A stretch of 64,000 bases of DNA from Ditylenchus dipsaci (lineage: Eukaryota; Nematoda; Chromadorea; Rhabditida; Anguinidae). The notes beneath the pieces were generated by a model. It did not search any database and had not been told where the DNA came from. It saw only the letters and a program-made list of their open reading frames with translations. A program made the position numbers and the translations under genes. Positions 1 through 12,600 of this stretch are shown piece after piece (within the stretch, counting starts at the first letter, position 1; every line of letters starts with the position of its first letter). The DNA lies in NCBI GenBank assembly GCA_004194705.1, contig SADC01000093.1, positions 183,705 to 247,704 on the forward strand. Direction: 5' to 3'.

Positions 1-615
1 TAGTTGGTTGGTTTCCGGTTGTTCCACCAAAGAAATTAGAAGAACATCTTTTCGCGACATCGTTTGGGCCGCAAAGCACAGCTAATAAAGAAAAATTTTA
101 GTACCAAAATGTTTTCATATGTTTTGGAGTTAGTTATAATGCGGCAATTTATGTAAAAAGCCTAGTCTCGAGACTGCGTACAGTGTATACCGCATAATCT
201 CTATTGATTCCCCACCTTCTGAAAATCCAGTCTTAGTTCCTAGCCCTAACCCATTTCAGGTCACCGTTCCTCTATATATTCTCTAGTCTGCTCTCGGTTC
301 CGGTTAATTGACTAAAAATTGCTGACCCAGCCTCACACTTTCGAAAATCGACAGCACCCCAAGTGCACTCCCCCAAAGAGCATCGAAATCGGCGGTGTGC
401 GTTTGGTGTTTTACGCTTATTATAATAATCACTTATTGTTATTGTGGTCTAAGCCTAGTGCCTAATCCTAAGCGTAACTAAATGTGCACACCCCCTCAAA
501 ATAAATACTCTTTGAGAGGGGAGAAGCGCACTGGCGATTTTACGTCGAAAAGCAGATGAATAAACTTGGGAAAAAGACCATTCGAAATCAAAAATCTACA
601 GAAGATATTAAAAAA
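1..615. other. 3' flank of AP3B, no gene seen
   Basis: AT-rich sequence with no recognisable coding exon on either strand. An open frame at 556-750 plus is antisense to the AP3B tail and is not convincing. The stretch 360-520 includes degenerate complementary segments (cacccc.../...ggggtg) that could be a decayed palindromic element. Confidence 0.4.
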
Positions 616-3600
616 TCACTTCCATTCACATATGCTATCGGCCCTAAAACATATCGACTTATCGACCTTGAAACTTTCAAAAATAATAAAATCTACCTTC
701 AATCCCTGTACTTGCTTGCAATTGGCAACTTTGTAGATATCGTTAGCTGAGAATTGTTCAGGTGTTTTTACTGTTTTCTTGACCTGATGCATTCCACTCA
801 ATAGCAGTCGGTGTTTGTTGAATTCATCAGCTGGCAAGTCTATAGCTTCTATTTGTTCACCGAATGGTGCCTCAAGTTGTATTTGGAATGTGCGGGTTTG
901 AGGAGCTTGCCACTCCACCTCCCATTCACAGCTCCGACCACTATCTCCAAAGTCCGCTCCCAACTGAACTGTCCGCTTCTCATTTTCTTTGAGGCCGAAT
1001 AGGTTGATGGGAGCACTGGTTTTAAGACTGGAAGAGGAGCCCTGAAACTATATTATATATGTTTGATCTCATTACGCTATAAAATTTGCCGGGTTTTTTT
1101 TAATTTTTTTTGCTGCTATAGATACAAATTATAACTGTCAAATCCAAACCATCCCAAACGTATGCACAGCAATTTACAGGAAAAAAATTACCTTGGAGTC
1201 TTTAATGGAAATATTAGCTTCAGGCACTCCAGCACTTCTGTACTGCACTATCAGCTCAATGCATACCATAGAATTAGAGAAAATAGATGGTGACCTAGAG
1301 AATCTTGCTTGGATGGACAAGCCCCCAGAGTTGATTGGTGCCAACACCGTAAAGTAGTGTTCAGGTATGTATTGGGCAGAGGCACGACTGTAGTTGGACA
1401 CCACACCACCTGTTTGCACAGAAGAATTGAAGTCAAGGTCGAGCAGCAAATCCAAGTCTGATGGTTTATTTACCTCTGCTGACTTAGAATTGTTTTTAAG
1501 AATGGCCATCTTAGAAGGGGTAGGAGAGGTTTTGGTGGCCTAAAAAATGAACTTTTCAATTACACTAATAGAATTGCCGAGTGCATTCGCGTTAGAATAA
1601 AGAAAAAATAATTCACAATGTTGGCATAAGAAAATTTTGTAAATTGGATTTTTGAGGAAGAAGCGGTTTCACATTTTCGGTATCTATTTGCGATCTTGCG
1701 ATGCGAAAAATTGTGCATAATAATATCCCGTACATTATTTATGAAGAGAGCTCGGAAAGTTTAGCGTAGTTTGTAGAGCATTGAGTTTTAGTGAGTTAGA
1801 GACTTAGATGGAATTTTTACGACCAAATCAACCATGCAGAACACGATTCCGACTTCAGAATTCACAAATCGCTGAGCGGAGTAGAAGTTTTACGCTAAAA
1901 GTGCTTTTTAGTTTTTCTAATTCCTAATATAAAATAGTTTTTTTCTTTGTTGCGGATCGATTTATAATTATAAATAATGTACGGGACAACGAGACATACT
2001 AATCCAAAAACTCCTTCCGAAAAATTGAGATTTTTGCACAAAATGGCTCTAGCACGATTATTTTCCAAACACACACAGCAAACTTTACGCTCATTATAAA
2101 AAGCAGACAATTCTGATACAAAAAAATGATCATAGTGTGCTTTGGTGAAAGTGCAAAACGAGCGAGACGCAGTTAAAAGTAGAAGTTTGGCAAAAGGTCT
2201 TAGGTACCAGAGTACCAAACTTCAAATCTCCATGTCTCGGCGATAAAGCTATCATTCGGGGTCAATCAAAGCGGATTCGTACTCAGCAGAGTTCGCGCTA
2301 AAATCATAGTTTTACAGCAAAAATTTCCATTTTTCCGCTATTGCCACCGGTAGGTCCATCATTTCAAATTATGTCATTTAATTATGTAAATATACATCTT
2401 GCCATTTTTGGATAGGGCGTTTATTCAGAAAAGAAATACGGAAACACCCTATAACTTATCTAGTACACCCTGCAGGTTAGTGTAGTGATTGCTTACCTTC
2501 AAAGAATCCTCTTTTTGTTTTGGGGTGAAGGCAGATTTTGCAGCTTCAGATTTCGCAGTTACCTTCGGAGAGGATTTAAATGGGATTGTAGGTGGGGGTG
2601 ATGTGATCTTCTTTTTTGACGCTGGTGTTTCAACCTCTTCTCATCTTCAAAAGATTCTGCCTCCGACTCCTCTCCAGAGGCTTCACTTTCCTCATCTTCT
2701 TCCTCTTCTTCGTCCTCTTCCTCGTCATTTTCTTCATCTTCTGAAAGTTAAAATACACAAAATATCATTCAAAACTTTACTACTTTTTCCGAGGCAAAAA
2801 TACTTTTTTTTTGCTGCAAATTTTTCGGGCAAACATTTTTCTTGTCGTTTCCGCTGCTAAAATACTTTTTCCTGCCACGGCGTTAGGCGAATTCATCGAC
2901 TTTTCATATCTCTATATAGTATTTAGACTTGTTTCTCCGTCACGTTTTTATTTTTTGATTTTATTCTGGCGTTTTTTTTGAAGAAGAAACCCGGAACGCA
3001 GAAAAGTAAATTAATATGTTTTTTGTCTCGAAAAGAAATTGAAACTTATCATTCAATTTTTAATTTTCTTTGTGTGTGGTGGGCAGTTAGAGTATGTGAT
3101 TTTATAGAATGAGTAGGTGGCCAGGTAGGGTAGGTAGGTGGTCAATTAGGGTAGGTATGTGGTCAATTAACAGAGGCTTAGGCTTTTTTTGCCTAAGCCT
3201 AAGTTTTAGGTAGCTTCCAAAAAGTGAGATCTAAACTGAAAAAAAAGGCTTTTGACACTCAGCTTCGTTTCAAGGCTAACCATGGCCCATTAAGTGAAAG
3301 AAGGTGTATATTCTAATAATTCAGCTCAACATCCAATCAGTCATGAATGAATGAATTTCAAAAAATTCTAATTTTGTCCTGACAGGAAATTTGAATTTGA
3401 CCTGTTGTGATGATTGTTTCAGCAACTAATATGCTTTATCAATAGAAAAATCATAAAATTCGCAAAAAAAACTTACATTAACAAAAATTGACAATTATAT
3501 TTGTCCCGGAAGGAAAAGTAGCCTTTCGCGATTTTTGAAATTCGACACACCGTGGATACTCAGCAGAGCTCTGTTTGAAGTTTCTAACAACTTACAGTTG

Positions 3601-6600
3601 CGGACATTCGAAGCGGACTGTGCCTGTTTTTTGCGCAATTTCATAAAATCTTGGAAAAGTTAGTAAAGTCGAACCTCGATATAACAAACCCCTGGGGACG
3701 GAAAAAATGTTCGTTATATCGAGGGTTTCGTTATATCGAGGTTCGACTGTATTTATAAAGACTTTCGGGTGCTAGCGTAATATACCCCTCGCAATAATTT
3801 AGGCTTATACACGGAGAATTAGGTTTGGACTCAGGGCCTAGCCATTTATTAACAAAGGCTTGGGACATTTTTTTCAAAATAGCGGTTTTAGGTACCCTCG
3901 AAAAAGAATTGGGGAGATTATATTACACTAGCTTTTTTAAGGATGGTTTATTACACTAGCTTCAACCTTAAATTCATTGTCGACTTTGTGTTTTTTAATC
4001 TCAAACTTTTGCCAGAATCTAATTAATTAATAGCTGTAAGACAAAATATAATAAAAATGTCAAAATCTCAACATTTTACTCATAAAAAATCCGTACAGAA
4101 GTTCAATGATTCGAAATTTTTTGAATTCCCGGCACCACCTCTTATTAGCGTGGACATGCCCTTTTAAAATTAATTCGGGCAGAAATGGGTTAATGACAAC
4201 TAAAAAGCAACAAACCATCTTCATCCTCGTCTTCTTCCTCATCTGAATACAAATCAGTGTCTAATGCTTTGCTCTGATTATTGGCCATATCCTTAGCCAA
4301 CTCATCACCCAGCGGATGGGCCTTCCTTCTAATACTCGGGTCTGGCTGCTCCTCTGGGAAATCAGGCAGTTCTGTATACCCATTGCACTTCTGGTTGAGT
4401 AGATGTGAGAGGTTCCCAGTTGGAAGAACTCGCGATCACTGAACTGACTGTGCAGCGTGGGAGCGGGTTTTTCACTCAAGAATATGTCCACCGGCACCTT
4501 GCTCGAAGGATTTACCAACACATTTCGAACAAACGGCACCTATCCCGGATGTCGTAGGAGCGGTCATAGCGGGCTAGCTGGAGAATGTAGCGCACCAGTA
4601 ATTCACATTTTTCTAGTTCTCGCACCCATAGTTTAACAGCTAGGTTGAGGATTTGCAGTTTGACGCAATCAGCTTCATCGCAAAAGGTTTTGGCCACTTT
4701 TCTAAAAACATTGAAAATTAGAAAATGAAGAACAATTTCAAGCCGTAAATTGTGCAGCAATCTCGCAGCTGAACAGGGGTCGCATGCTAAAGCTCGGACT
4801 TTTAGAAATAAAAGCGGACTTTTAAAAGCTCGATTTTTCGTAAAGCTTTTTGTAAAGCTCGGATATTTTTGACAAAGCTTAGATTTCTCGCTTATACAGG
4901 GTGCGCCAAAAGTCCTGACACGGACAAAAATTCAAGATTTTTATGTCCAAACCTAACAATATTAAAAAACAATTATACCATTCGAAAGCTTAGAAAATTC
5001 TGCACAAGATGCATCATTCAGAATTTAAAATACCAACCTTTCGCATTTACGCAGGCACGTATTCTTTTACGCCAACTTTCGACCGCCGAGGCGAGCCAAT
5101 TTACATCAATTTAATTGGTTTGCTGCACCCTGTATAGCAGTTATGGGAAATTTAGTTGTCATTCGAAAGCTTATCTTTGTGCCTACAAAATGAGTGGTGA
5201 ACGAAATAGTTTGGTGAGCACAAAAAAAAGATTCGACTGTTTTAATGATTTTTATCTTCAGTTCCCTTAACTTTTTCATATTTCTTAAATTTGTCTTTCA
5301 AAAAGACTCTTATTTTAATGGTCATATCTTTTTGTAGAACGAACGAAAAAATTTTTCAGCGCATATGTTTCAAAGTTAAGTCAGGGATTTCGAATGATAT
5401 ATTTGCCTTCAAAGTTTATGCATCACACAAGGTGCAGCAAACCAATTAAACTGATGTAAATTGGCTCGCCTCGGCGGTCGAAAGTTGGCGTAAAAAAAAC
5501 GTGCCTGCGTAAATGCGAAAGGTGGTATTTAAATTCTGAATGATGCATCTTGTGCAGAATTTTCTAAGCTTTCGAATGGTATAATTGTTTTTTTTTAATA
5601 TTGTTAGTTTGGACATAAAAATCTGGCGCTACTATTAGAGGGAGGGCTACTATTAGAGGAAATACGGTATACGCATTGGCTAAGTCACAGGTTCGACTAC
5701 CACTGGGTGAAAACCTTATTTATTTTACCTTTTTTATTTACAAGTTTGTATCGAAGTGATCCTCGCACTCTTAGCTGTCTAACAAGATATTCAGCGCAGT
5801 GATTCACACCTACCGCAGCTTATTTATAGGCTAAATAGGCTAAATTTCTGAAAATCGATAGGTTTTGGGTTTTTCTTTGATCGGTTTAATCGATATTTTT
5901 ACTTTTTTCTACAAGTCACATGTTTCGTACACTTTAATGGTTCCAAGGCTCTAGGCTTTTTCGAGCTATCAAACAGAGAAAACGTAATATTTAGTTAGAG
6001 TTAGAATTCAAAAAACATCCAACGATGTCCAGTACCATGCCATCCTACACAGGGCTGTCATTTCCATGAAATCTTATAATTAGGGCATTGGCTGACAGTT
6101 AAGCAGTACTAAAAAAAATCCAATCGATTCCTCGATGTTTTTTTAGTCCTAGAAGTCAATGAACTTAATACAAAATAAATAAAGTGTGCACCTAGGGGGA
6201 GTTGAAACGTCGACCCTAGGCGATGCGTATATAAACTTTCCTCCCCCTTTAAGCTGAGATAGAAAGTGAGAAAGATGCAACCAGTGATGTATATATCTCC
6301 GGCTCTGGCTCTCGCTCTGGCTCTGGCCCCGAGCAGGAGCCAGAGCTGGACCAAAATTTTCAAAGTTAAGAGCCCGGAGCAAGAGCCGGAGCACATTTTT
6401 TCAAATAGCGATTTCGGAGCCAGAGCCGGAGCGAAAAATCGCAAAAATAGATCACTGGATGCAACTTGCTATTCGCTTTATCGGACACAAACAGATCCTG
6501 AACACAGACCTTATATACTAACAACAATAAAATACCACTGCGAGACAACAAGTGATTCAATTCACACCATACAACATCGGCCTTATATCAAGGATGATTT

Positions 6601-9600
6601 TTATTATTGAGATCGGGCGAAAGGTAGCTTAGAATAGCTTTATATAAAAGGTATGCTTTGCCTTATTTTTTTGCTGTATAAACAAATCAGACGTATAAAA
6701 GGCCTTTTATCAGGGTGGCATTTTATCGAGGTTTGACTGTAACGTTGAAGAATCCGCAAATGAGTGAAATGTGCGAGTATGCAAAAACATTAAAATGCTG
6801 GGCTAACGTTCAAAAATCCGAGCTTTTATCCGGACTTTTGGATTTTTCAAAAATCCGAGCTTTAGCATACGACCCCAGGTAACATATTTACAGTCTTTTT
6901 TAGGTTTTAAGTAATGGTTGATTGTCCAAATGATTGCCTCTGAAAATTTTCGGTAGTTTTTCCCTAAGCCATTGCCTGTAAAAGAAAATATGAGCAACTT
7001 TGTCACCCCTTCATCACTAAAGTCTGTCCATTTTTAATCCCATGCAAAATTTTAACCCTTTTGAAGGACCATGGTTTTTGCGCGCATGGCATGACAAAAA
7101 TTTGAATTGGCGGGGACAATTCTCTTTCGTCTCTCACTGTACTTTTTTGAGTCGTTCGACATTACCCCAAAGAGTACAGTGAGAGACCAGGAGAAGTGTC
7201 CCCGCAATTCAAATTGTTGTCATGCCACTGCGCGCAAAAACCATGGTCCTTTAAGCAAAATCTAGGTAAAAATGATATATTTTGAACAGGTTTTTACTTT
7301 CTGCGGCCTACTGCATATAGAAACTCTGGTATGCATATGTTTTATGCATCCAGAGTCACTTTCGAGTGATTTGTGTCTAACAAGGGAGGGACCCTGACCG
7401 TGACCTGGGAAACTTCGATGACAATTTTTTTTCTGCATATTCTTGTAGAGCGTTCCCAAGTTGCTGACAAATCGGCACTTCTTTAGTTCCCCCCCCCCAT
7501 ACTCGGATTTTTTGAAAAGTGACCCAAAATCACCCCCGAACTCATTTTTTCTGCACAACAAGGTACGAGAAGCATTTCTAAACACTTTCTGAATAAAAAA
7601 AGTTGAATTTTACCAAAAAATTTTGTCTCACCCCTTGGGGGTAGATGGTCTTTTTAGGGTATTTTGACTAAATTTTAACCCTTTTTAAGCAAAATCTAGG
7701 TAAAAATGCTAGATTTTGAACAGGTTTTTACTTTGGGGGCTTGGTTGGTTAGAGATGCGCGCACAGACGTACCTTAGACCTAATTCCGAGCAAGACTCTT
7801 GATCAAAAATGCATTTAGAGAGTCTTTTTTGCCCAGCTCCAGCAAGAAAAATGTGATGAATCACCCAAAATGACCCTAAAATGCCCGGAAAAGACCATCT
7901 ACCCCCAAGGGCGGGTGGCAAATTTTTTTGAAAATTTTAATTTTCTCATTCAGAAAGTGTTTAGAAATGCTTCTTGTATCTCGTTGTGCAGAAAAAATGA
8001 GTTCGGGGGGGGCTGGTTTTGGGTCACTTTTCAAAAAAATCCGAGTATAGGGGACTAAAGAGAGTACGAGAAATCTGGCTCCCCGGCTCTGAAGGTCTAC
8101 AAAATGTGGTACAAGGGTGATTCAAAGTTCTAAAAACACATTGATACCCCTATCATGGTGTTTTATAACTGACCCTTGGGCCATGGGTCATTCCTAAAAT
8201 TTTTATTAGCTTTCAGAGGTGGGGAGCGGAATCCACATAGGATTTGAGCAGGCTCTACAAGATAAGCGCATAAAAAAACATCTATCGAAAAACCCCAGGT
8301 CACAGTCAGGGTCCCTCCCTTGTAAGGTATGTGGTGTGCGCATCTCAACTCCAATCACCCAAGCCCCCTGCGCCCTCGAAGGGGCGCAGGAGGCTTGAGA
8401 GTTAGAGATGCGCGCACTCACTTACCCTATGTTCACAATGAATCCGAATCTGCATGCGGTGCGGATGCGGAATTGCGTTCAATGAAATTTGTTTTTTTTG
8501 CGTTACGCACCTTGCCGCTGGTTCCGCATCCATTTTTTGGTGTTCACAATGCATCCGCACATAATGTGTCTAAGTAATACTGATATGTTTTTTTGATTTA
8601 TATCTTCACAAATATTTCGTGCATAAATGTAAATATAAGGTGAGATGGTAAAACATTCTTTAATTTTCAATTATAACTATTCTAAAGTCTCAGAAAGCAA
8701 GTGTCAGGCGAGTTAAAGTAAAAAAAGACTATCTCGAGTTAATAACTAAGGCGTCAATACCACGAAATAATTCAAAATTTTTGAAAGCTTCCAGGTCAGC
8801 CTCCGTACCACACCCGCATCCGCTAAGCTTATTGTGAAACACTTCCGCAACGTCTTCCGCATCCGGATGCGGTCCGCATGCGGACCGAATTGCAGATGCA
8901 TTGTGAACATCAAAAATGCGGATGCGGTGACATAGACATAATTCGAGCAAGACTTTTGATCAAAAATGCATTTAGAGAGTCTTTTTGCCCAGCTCCAGCA
9001 AGAAAACTGTGATAAATCGCCAAAAAATGAACCTAAAATACCCTAAAAAGTTTTTCTACTTACTCTCCTGACTTGTCTACTCAGGCTCCTGGCTCACCTA
9101 CCTGCTCTCCTGGCATGTCTACCCACTCTCATAGCACTTCTACCCACTAACCTGACTCACCTACCCATACCTAGTTATATCACGGCCTACCCACTCTGGT
9201 ACTATTGAGGGTCGACCTGGACCATTTAGGGAGGATCTGAACTGTAAAGGGTATATCTGAACCATAAAGGGTGCATCTTTACCATTGAGGGAGGATCAGG
9301 ATCATTGAAGGTACCGTACTTCCTCTAATATAAGCCCATGCTCTAATAGAAGCCCACCCCCCTATTTTTTGACTAAGGTTTCGGAGTTAAGGTCATTTTT
9401 GATTGACAATTTCAAGATTTTCGAGAGGTTGAAAAATAGAAGCCCATGGGCTTCTATTAGAGGAAATACGTATATCTGAACCATAAAGCGTGCATCTTGG
9501 TGCCACTGCAGGTAGATAAGGACCATTAAACTAACTAGAGTTGGGCAATGATCATATGCCTGGCATTTATCATGAGATGCCCGACTCTATAATTTCGGGC

Positions 9601-12600
9601 ATTTTCCTCCTATATATTTTTAAGATTTGGTAGTCTCCAAAAGGTTCAAAGGACAGTTCATGGCATTTTTTTTGTAAATTTTTTTGGTACTTTTTAACAA
9701 AAGTACTATTTCAATCTAAAATAATTTATTCTGAGACATACAAGTGAACAAAATATATTCAAAAATTCGAATGAAAGACTGAAATTTGAAATATTTGTTG
9801 GTTTCCGAGAAAATGAACTGAAGTTGGTCAGTAATTTTCAACATATCGACACTCCAACATTGTTCATATCTCGGACACCAAGTATTATTTTGAATTTCTG
9901 TTAATTTATTCAAATTGCTAAGGAAATTTCGTATAGTTAGGTGCCTCACAGTAAAAAATTTTATCTGAAAAGGGGTGTTTTTTTAAAGTACGAAAAATTT
10001 CACAAAAAATTACTACGATCTGTCTTGAAAAAATCAAAGTTAAAAAGAAGTGCCAGATGTTAACTGTTAATAAACAGTTAGCTGTGGATATACTGTTAAC
10101 TGTGGATGTACTGTTAACAGTATTTTCCTATTTCATATCTCTAATTCCAGTTACCGTATTTACTCTAATAAGCGCCCCCTTTTCAAAATCGTGTTTTTGA
10201 TATTGTTCTTTTCACCCACTTTTCGAAAACTTTTCTTAGGCAAGTTTTTTCTGAATTTGTAGCTCATCTCACTGGCTATGAATTGAGGTATAAGTTGCCT
10301 GAGGAAAGTTTTCGAAAAGTGGGTGAAAAACACAATGCCAAAAATACGAAAAAGAAAGGGGCGCTTACTAGAGTAAACACGGTTTTTTATTTTTGACGAT
10401 GTTGTGAATCGCTCTTATTAAATGAAAAGATCTCAAAGACAATTTTGAAAAAACACCAAATTTGGTTATTTTGATATGTTTGTTGATGATATTTGAAGTT
10501 TGTTTAATAAAAACTAATTTATGGAAACATTTGAAAAATGCCCGAAAATTTGGAAAATGCCGGGCATATGCCCGAGTATTGCCCGATTATTAAATGCCCG
10601 GGCATAAGACAACCCTAGAAATAACAAACAAATCTCTTTACCCAATTATTCCTGTCAAGACAAAATTAGTGGATGAATTTGCGAGGATGAATATACCTAG
10701 AGCCTTAAGGCACGTTCACAATGAGTGTCGACCTGAGTGTGAGATTTGGGGTGTTTTTAACGCGGAAGAGCTGTACTTTTTTCTTGACCAAAACTTTTTT
10801 TCTGTTGGTATCATTTTGTAGCTTAGATTCAGGGCTTCAAAATGAGGTATTGACAAGCCACATCTGAAATGAAAAATTGGGGTAAAAAATGCTTAGGTCT
10901 TAGGCACACTCTGTCGAGTGTCGACCCGAGTGTCGACCTGAGTGCGGACCTAAGCATTTTTACCCCAATTTTTCATTTCAGATGTGGCTTGTCAATACCT
11001 CATTTTGAAGCCCTGAATCTTAGCTACAAAATGATACTAACAGAAAAAAAGTTTTGGTCAAGAAAAAAAGTACAGCTCTTCCCGCGTTAAAAACATCCCA
11101 AATCTCACACTCAGGTCGACACTCATTGTGAACGTGCCTTAAATTTTAGCTGTCTTGAGTAAACTTTGGAGTTTTTTTTTTCAAATTTTGCACAAGATTT
11201 CTGAAGGTTCTAGCCTTAGGCGATCATAAAATAAACCTCAATTTATTTTATAAACTTTCCCTTCACCTGATTAGAAATATGTGGCGCTTTTTTCACCCAT
11301 ATGTCTCGAGGCAGAGTCAACTTTTACAAAGCTGTTTATTGCGTTTTCTTAACCACTACTAGCTTTACTGGAGCCACGGCACAGGTAACGAACAAGCACC
11401 CCACTCGAGTAAAGAACAAGCACCCCACAAGCAATAAAAAACATTTTAAAATCGTGTTTACACAAAAAAATAATGATATAACAATTTTCAAAAAAAATTG
11501 CCTTGGTCCCCCAAGCTGATTTGACTGGGGTGCTTGTTCTTTACTCGAGTGGGTGCTTGTTCTTAACCTTGGCCGGAGCCACTTTTTCATTTTGGTTGAG
11601 CGCCCAAAATCTTGAGATAGACCCAATTTTTTCGGTTTTGGGAGAGTTAAAATTTCCGCCACGAGGTGGAGTTAGAGAAAATACGGAATTTTTCCAGCGC
11701 TATACTATAGAATCCCCACCCCAGCTAGCGAAAAATTTACTTTTCGTGAAGGGGAAAGACCCGTCTCATTTTGATTCTCGTGCTCTGAATAGGCACGGAA
11801 ACACTTTGGTTTCCGAAAAATCGAAAAAAAATTCGATTTGCTTTGGTCCCCCCAAGGTAAAAAATTTAGGAAAATTCAAAAAAAAAATTTTTTGCATTCC
11901 CGCCAAAACATTTTTCAAGGTATTTAGGGCTGTATTGGGAGGGGAAAGAATAAAGAGGGCCAATAATCACACAGAGCCCATTAACAAGAAGATTCTGAAC
12001 ATAGTTTTGAATACTGGGCCTACCCCATAAATAAACTCTGGTATGCATGCTTTTCATGCATCCAGAGTCACTTCGAGTGATTTGTGTCTAAGGTATGTGG
12101 GTGTGCGCATCTCAACTCGAAGCCCCCAAGCCCCTGCGCCCCCTTCGAGGGCGCAGGGGCTTGAGAGTTAGAGATGCGCGCACTCACTCACCTTAGACAT
12201 GATTCCGAGAAGTACTCTTGACCATAAAATGCATATAGAGTCTTTTTTGCCAGGGCCCAGTTGGAAAACATGGTAGGACATCCGAAATAGTCCAAAAATT
12301 CACTTTTTTAATAATTTTGCCATGAAAGTGGCCCCTTTTATTCCCTTCCCCTCCAATACAGCCCTAAATCCCTTAAAAAAATGTTTTGGCGGGAATTCAA
12401 AAAAATATTTTTTTTTTAAATTTTCCTAAATTTTTTACGTTGGGGGACCAAGGCAAATCGAAATTTTTTTCGATTTTTCGGAAACCAAAGTGTTTCCGTG
12501 CCTATTCAGAGCGCGAGAATCAAAATGGGACGGGTCCTTTCCCCTTCACGAAAGTAAATTTTTCGCTAGCTGGGATGGGATTCTATAGTGTTACCACTTC

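Larger units (their letters stand above)
7261..9056. mobile_element. Foldback-family element carrying two nested insertions
   Basis: Contains the shared central module of the foldback family: ctggtatgcat...tccagagtcact, gtgatttgtgtctaa, gtgtgcgcatctcaactcc, a hairpin around ccctgcgccctcgaagg, gagatgcgcgcactcac, ttagagagtctttttgccca. It is interrupted by a Harbinger-like MITE (7381-8322) and by a gttcacaatg-ended palindrome (~8424-8935). Outer limits are approximate. Confidence 0.55.

Noticed and set aside
2489..2860. 123-codon plus-strand open frame rich in His/Leu/Pro
   Set aside because: It is the antisense shadow of the acidic AP3B hinge exon.
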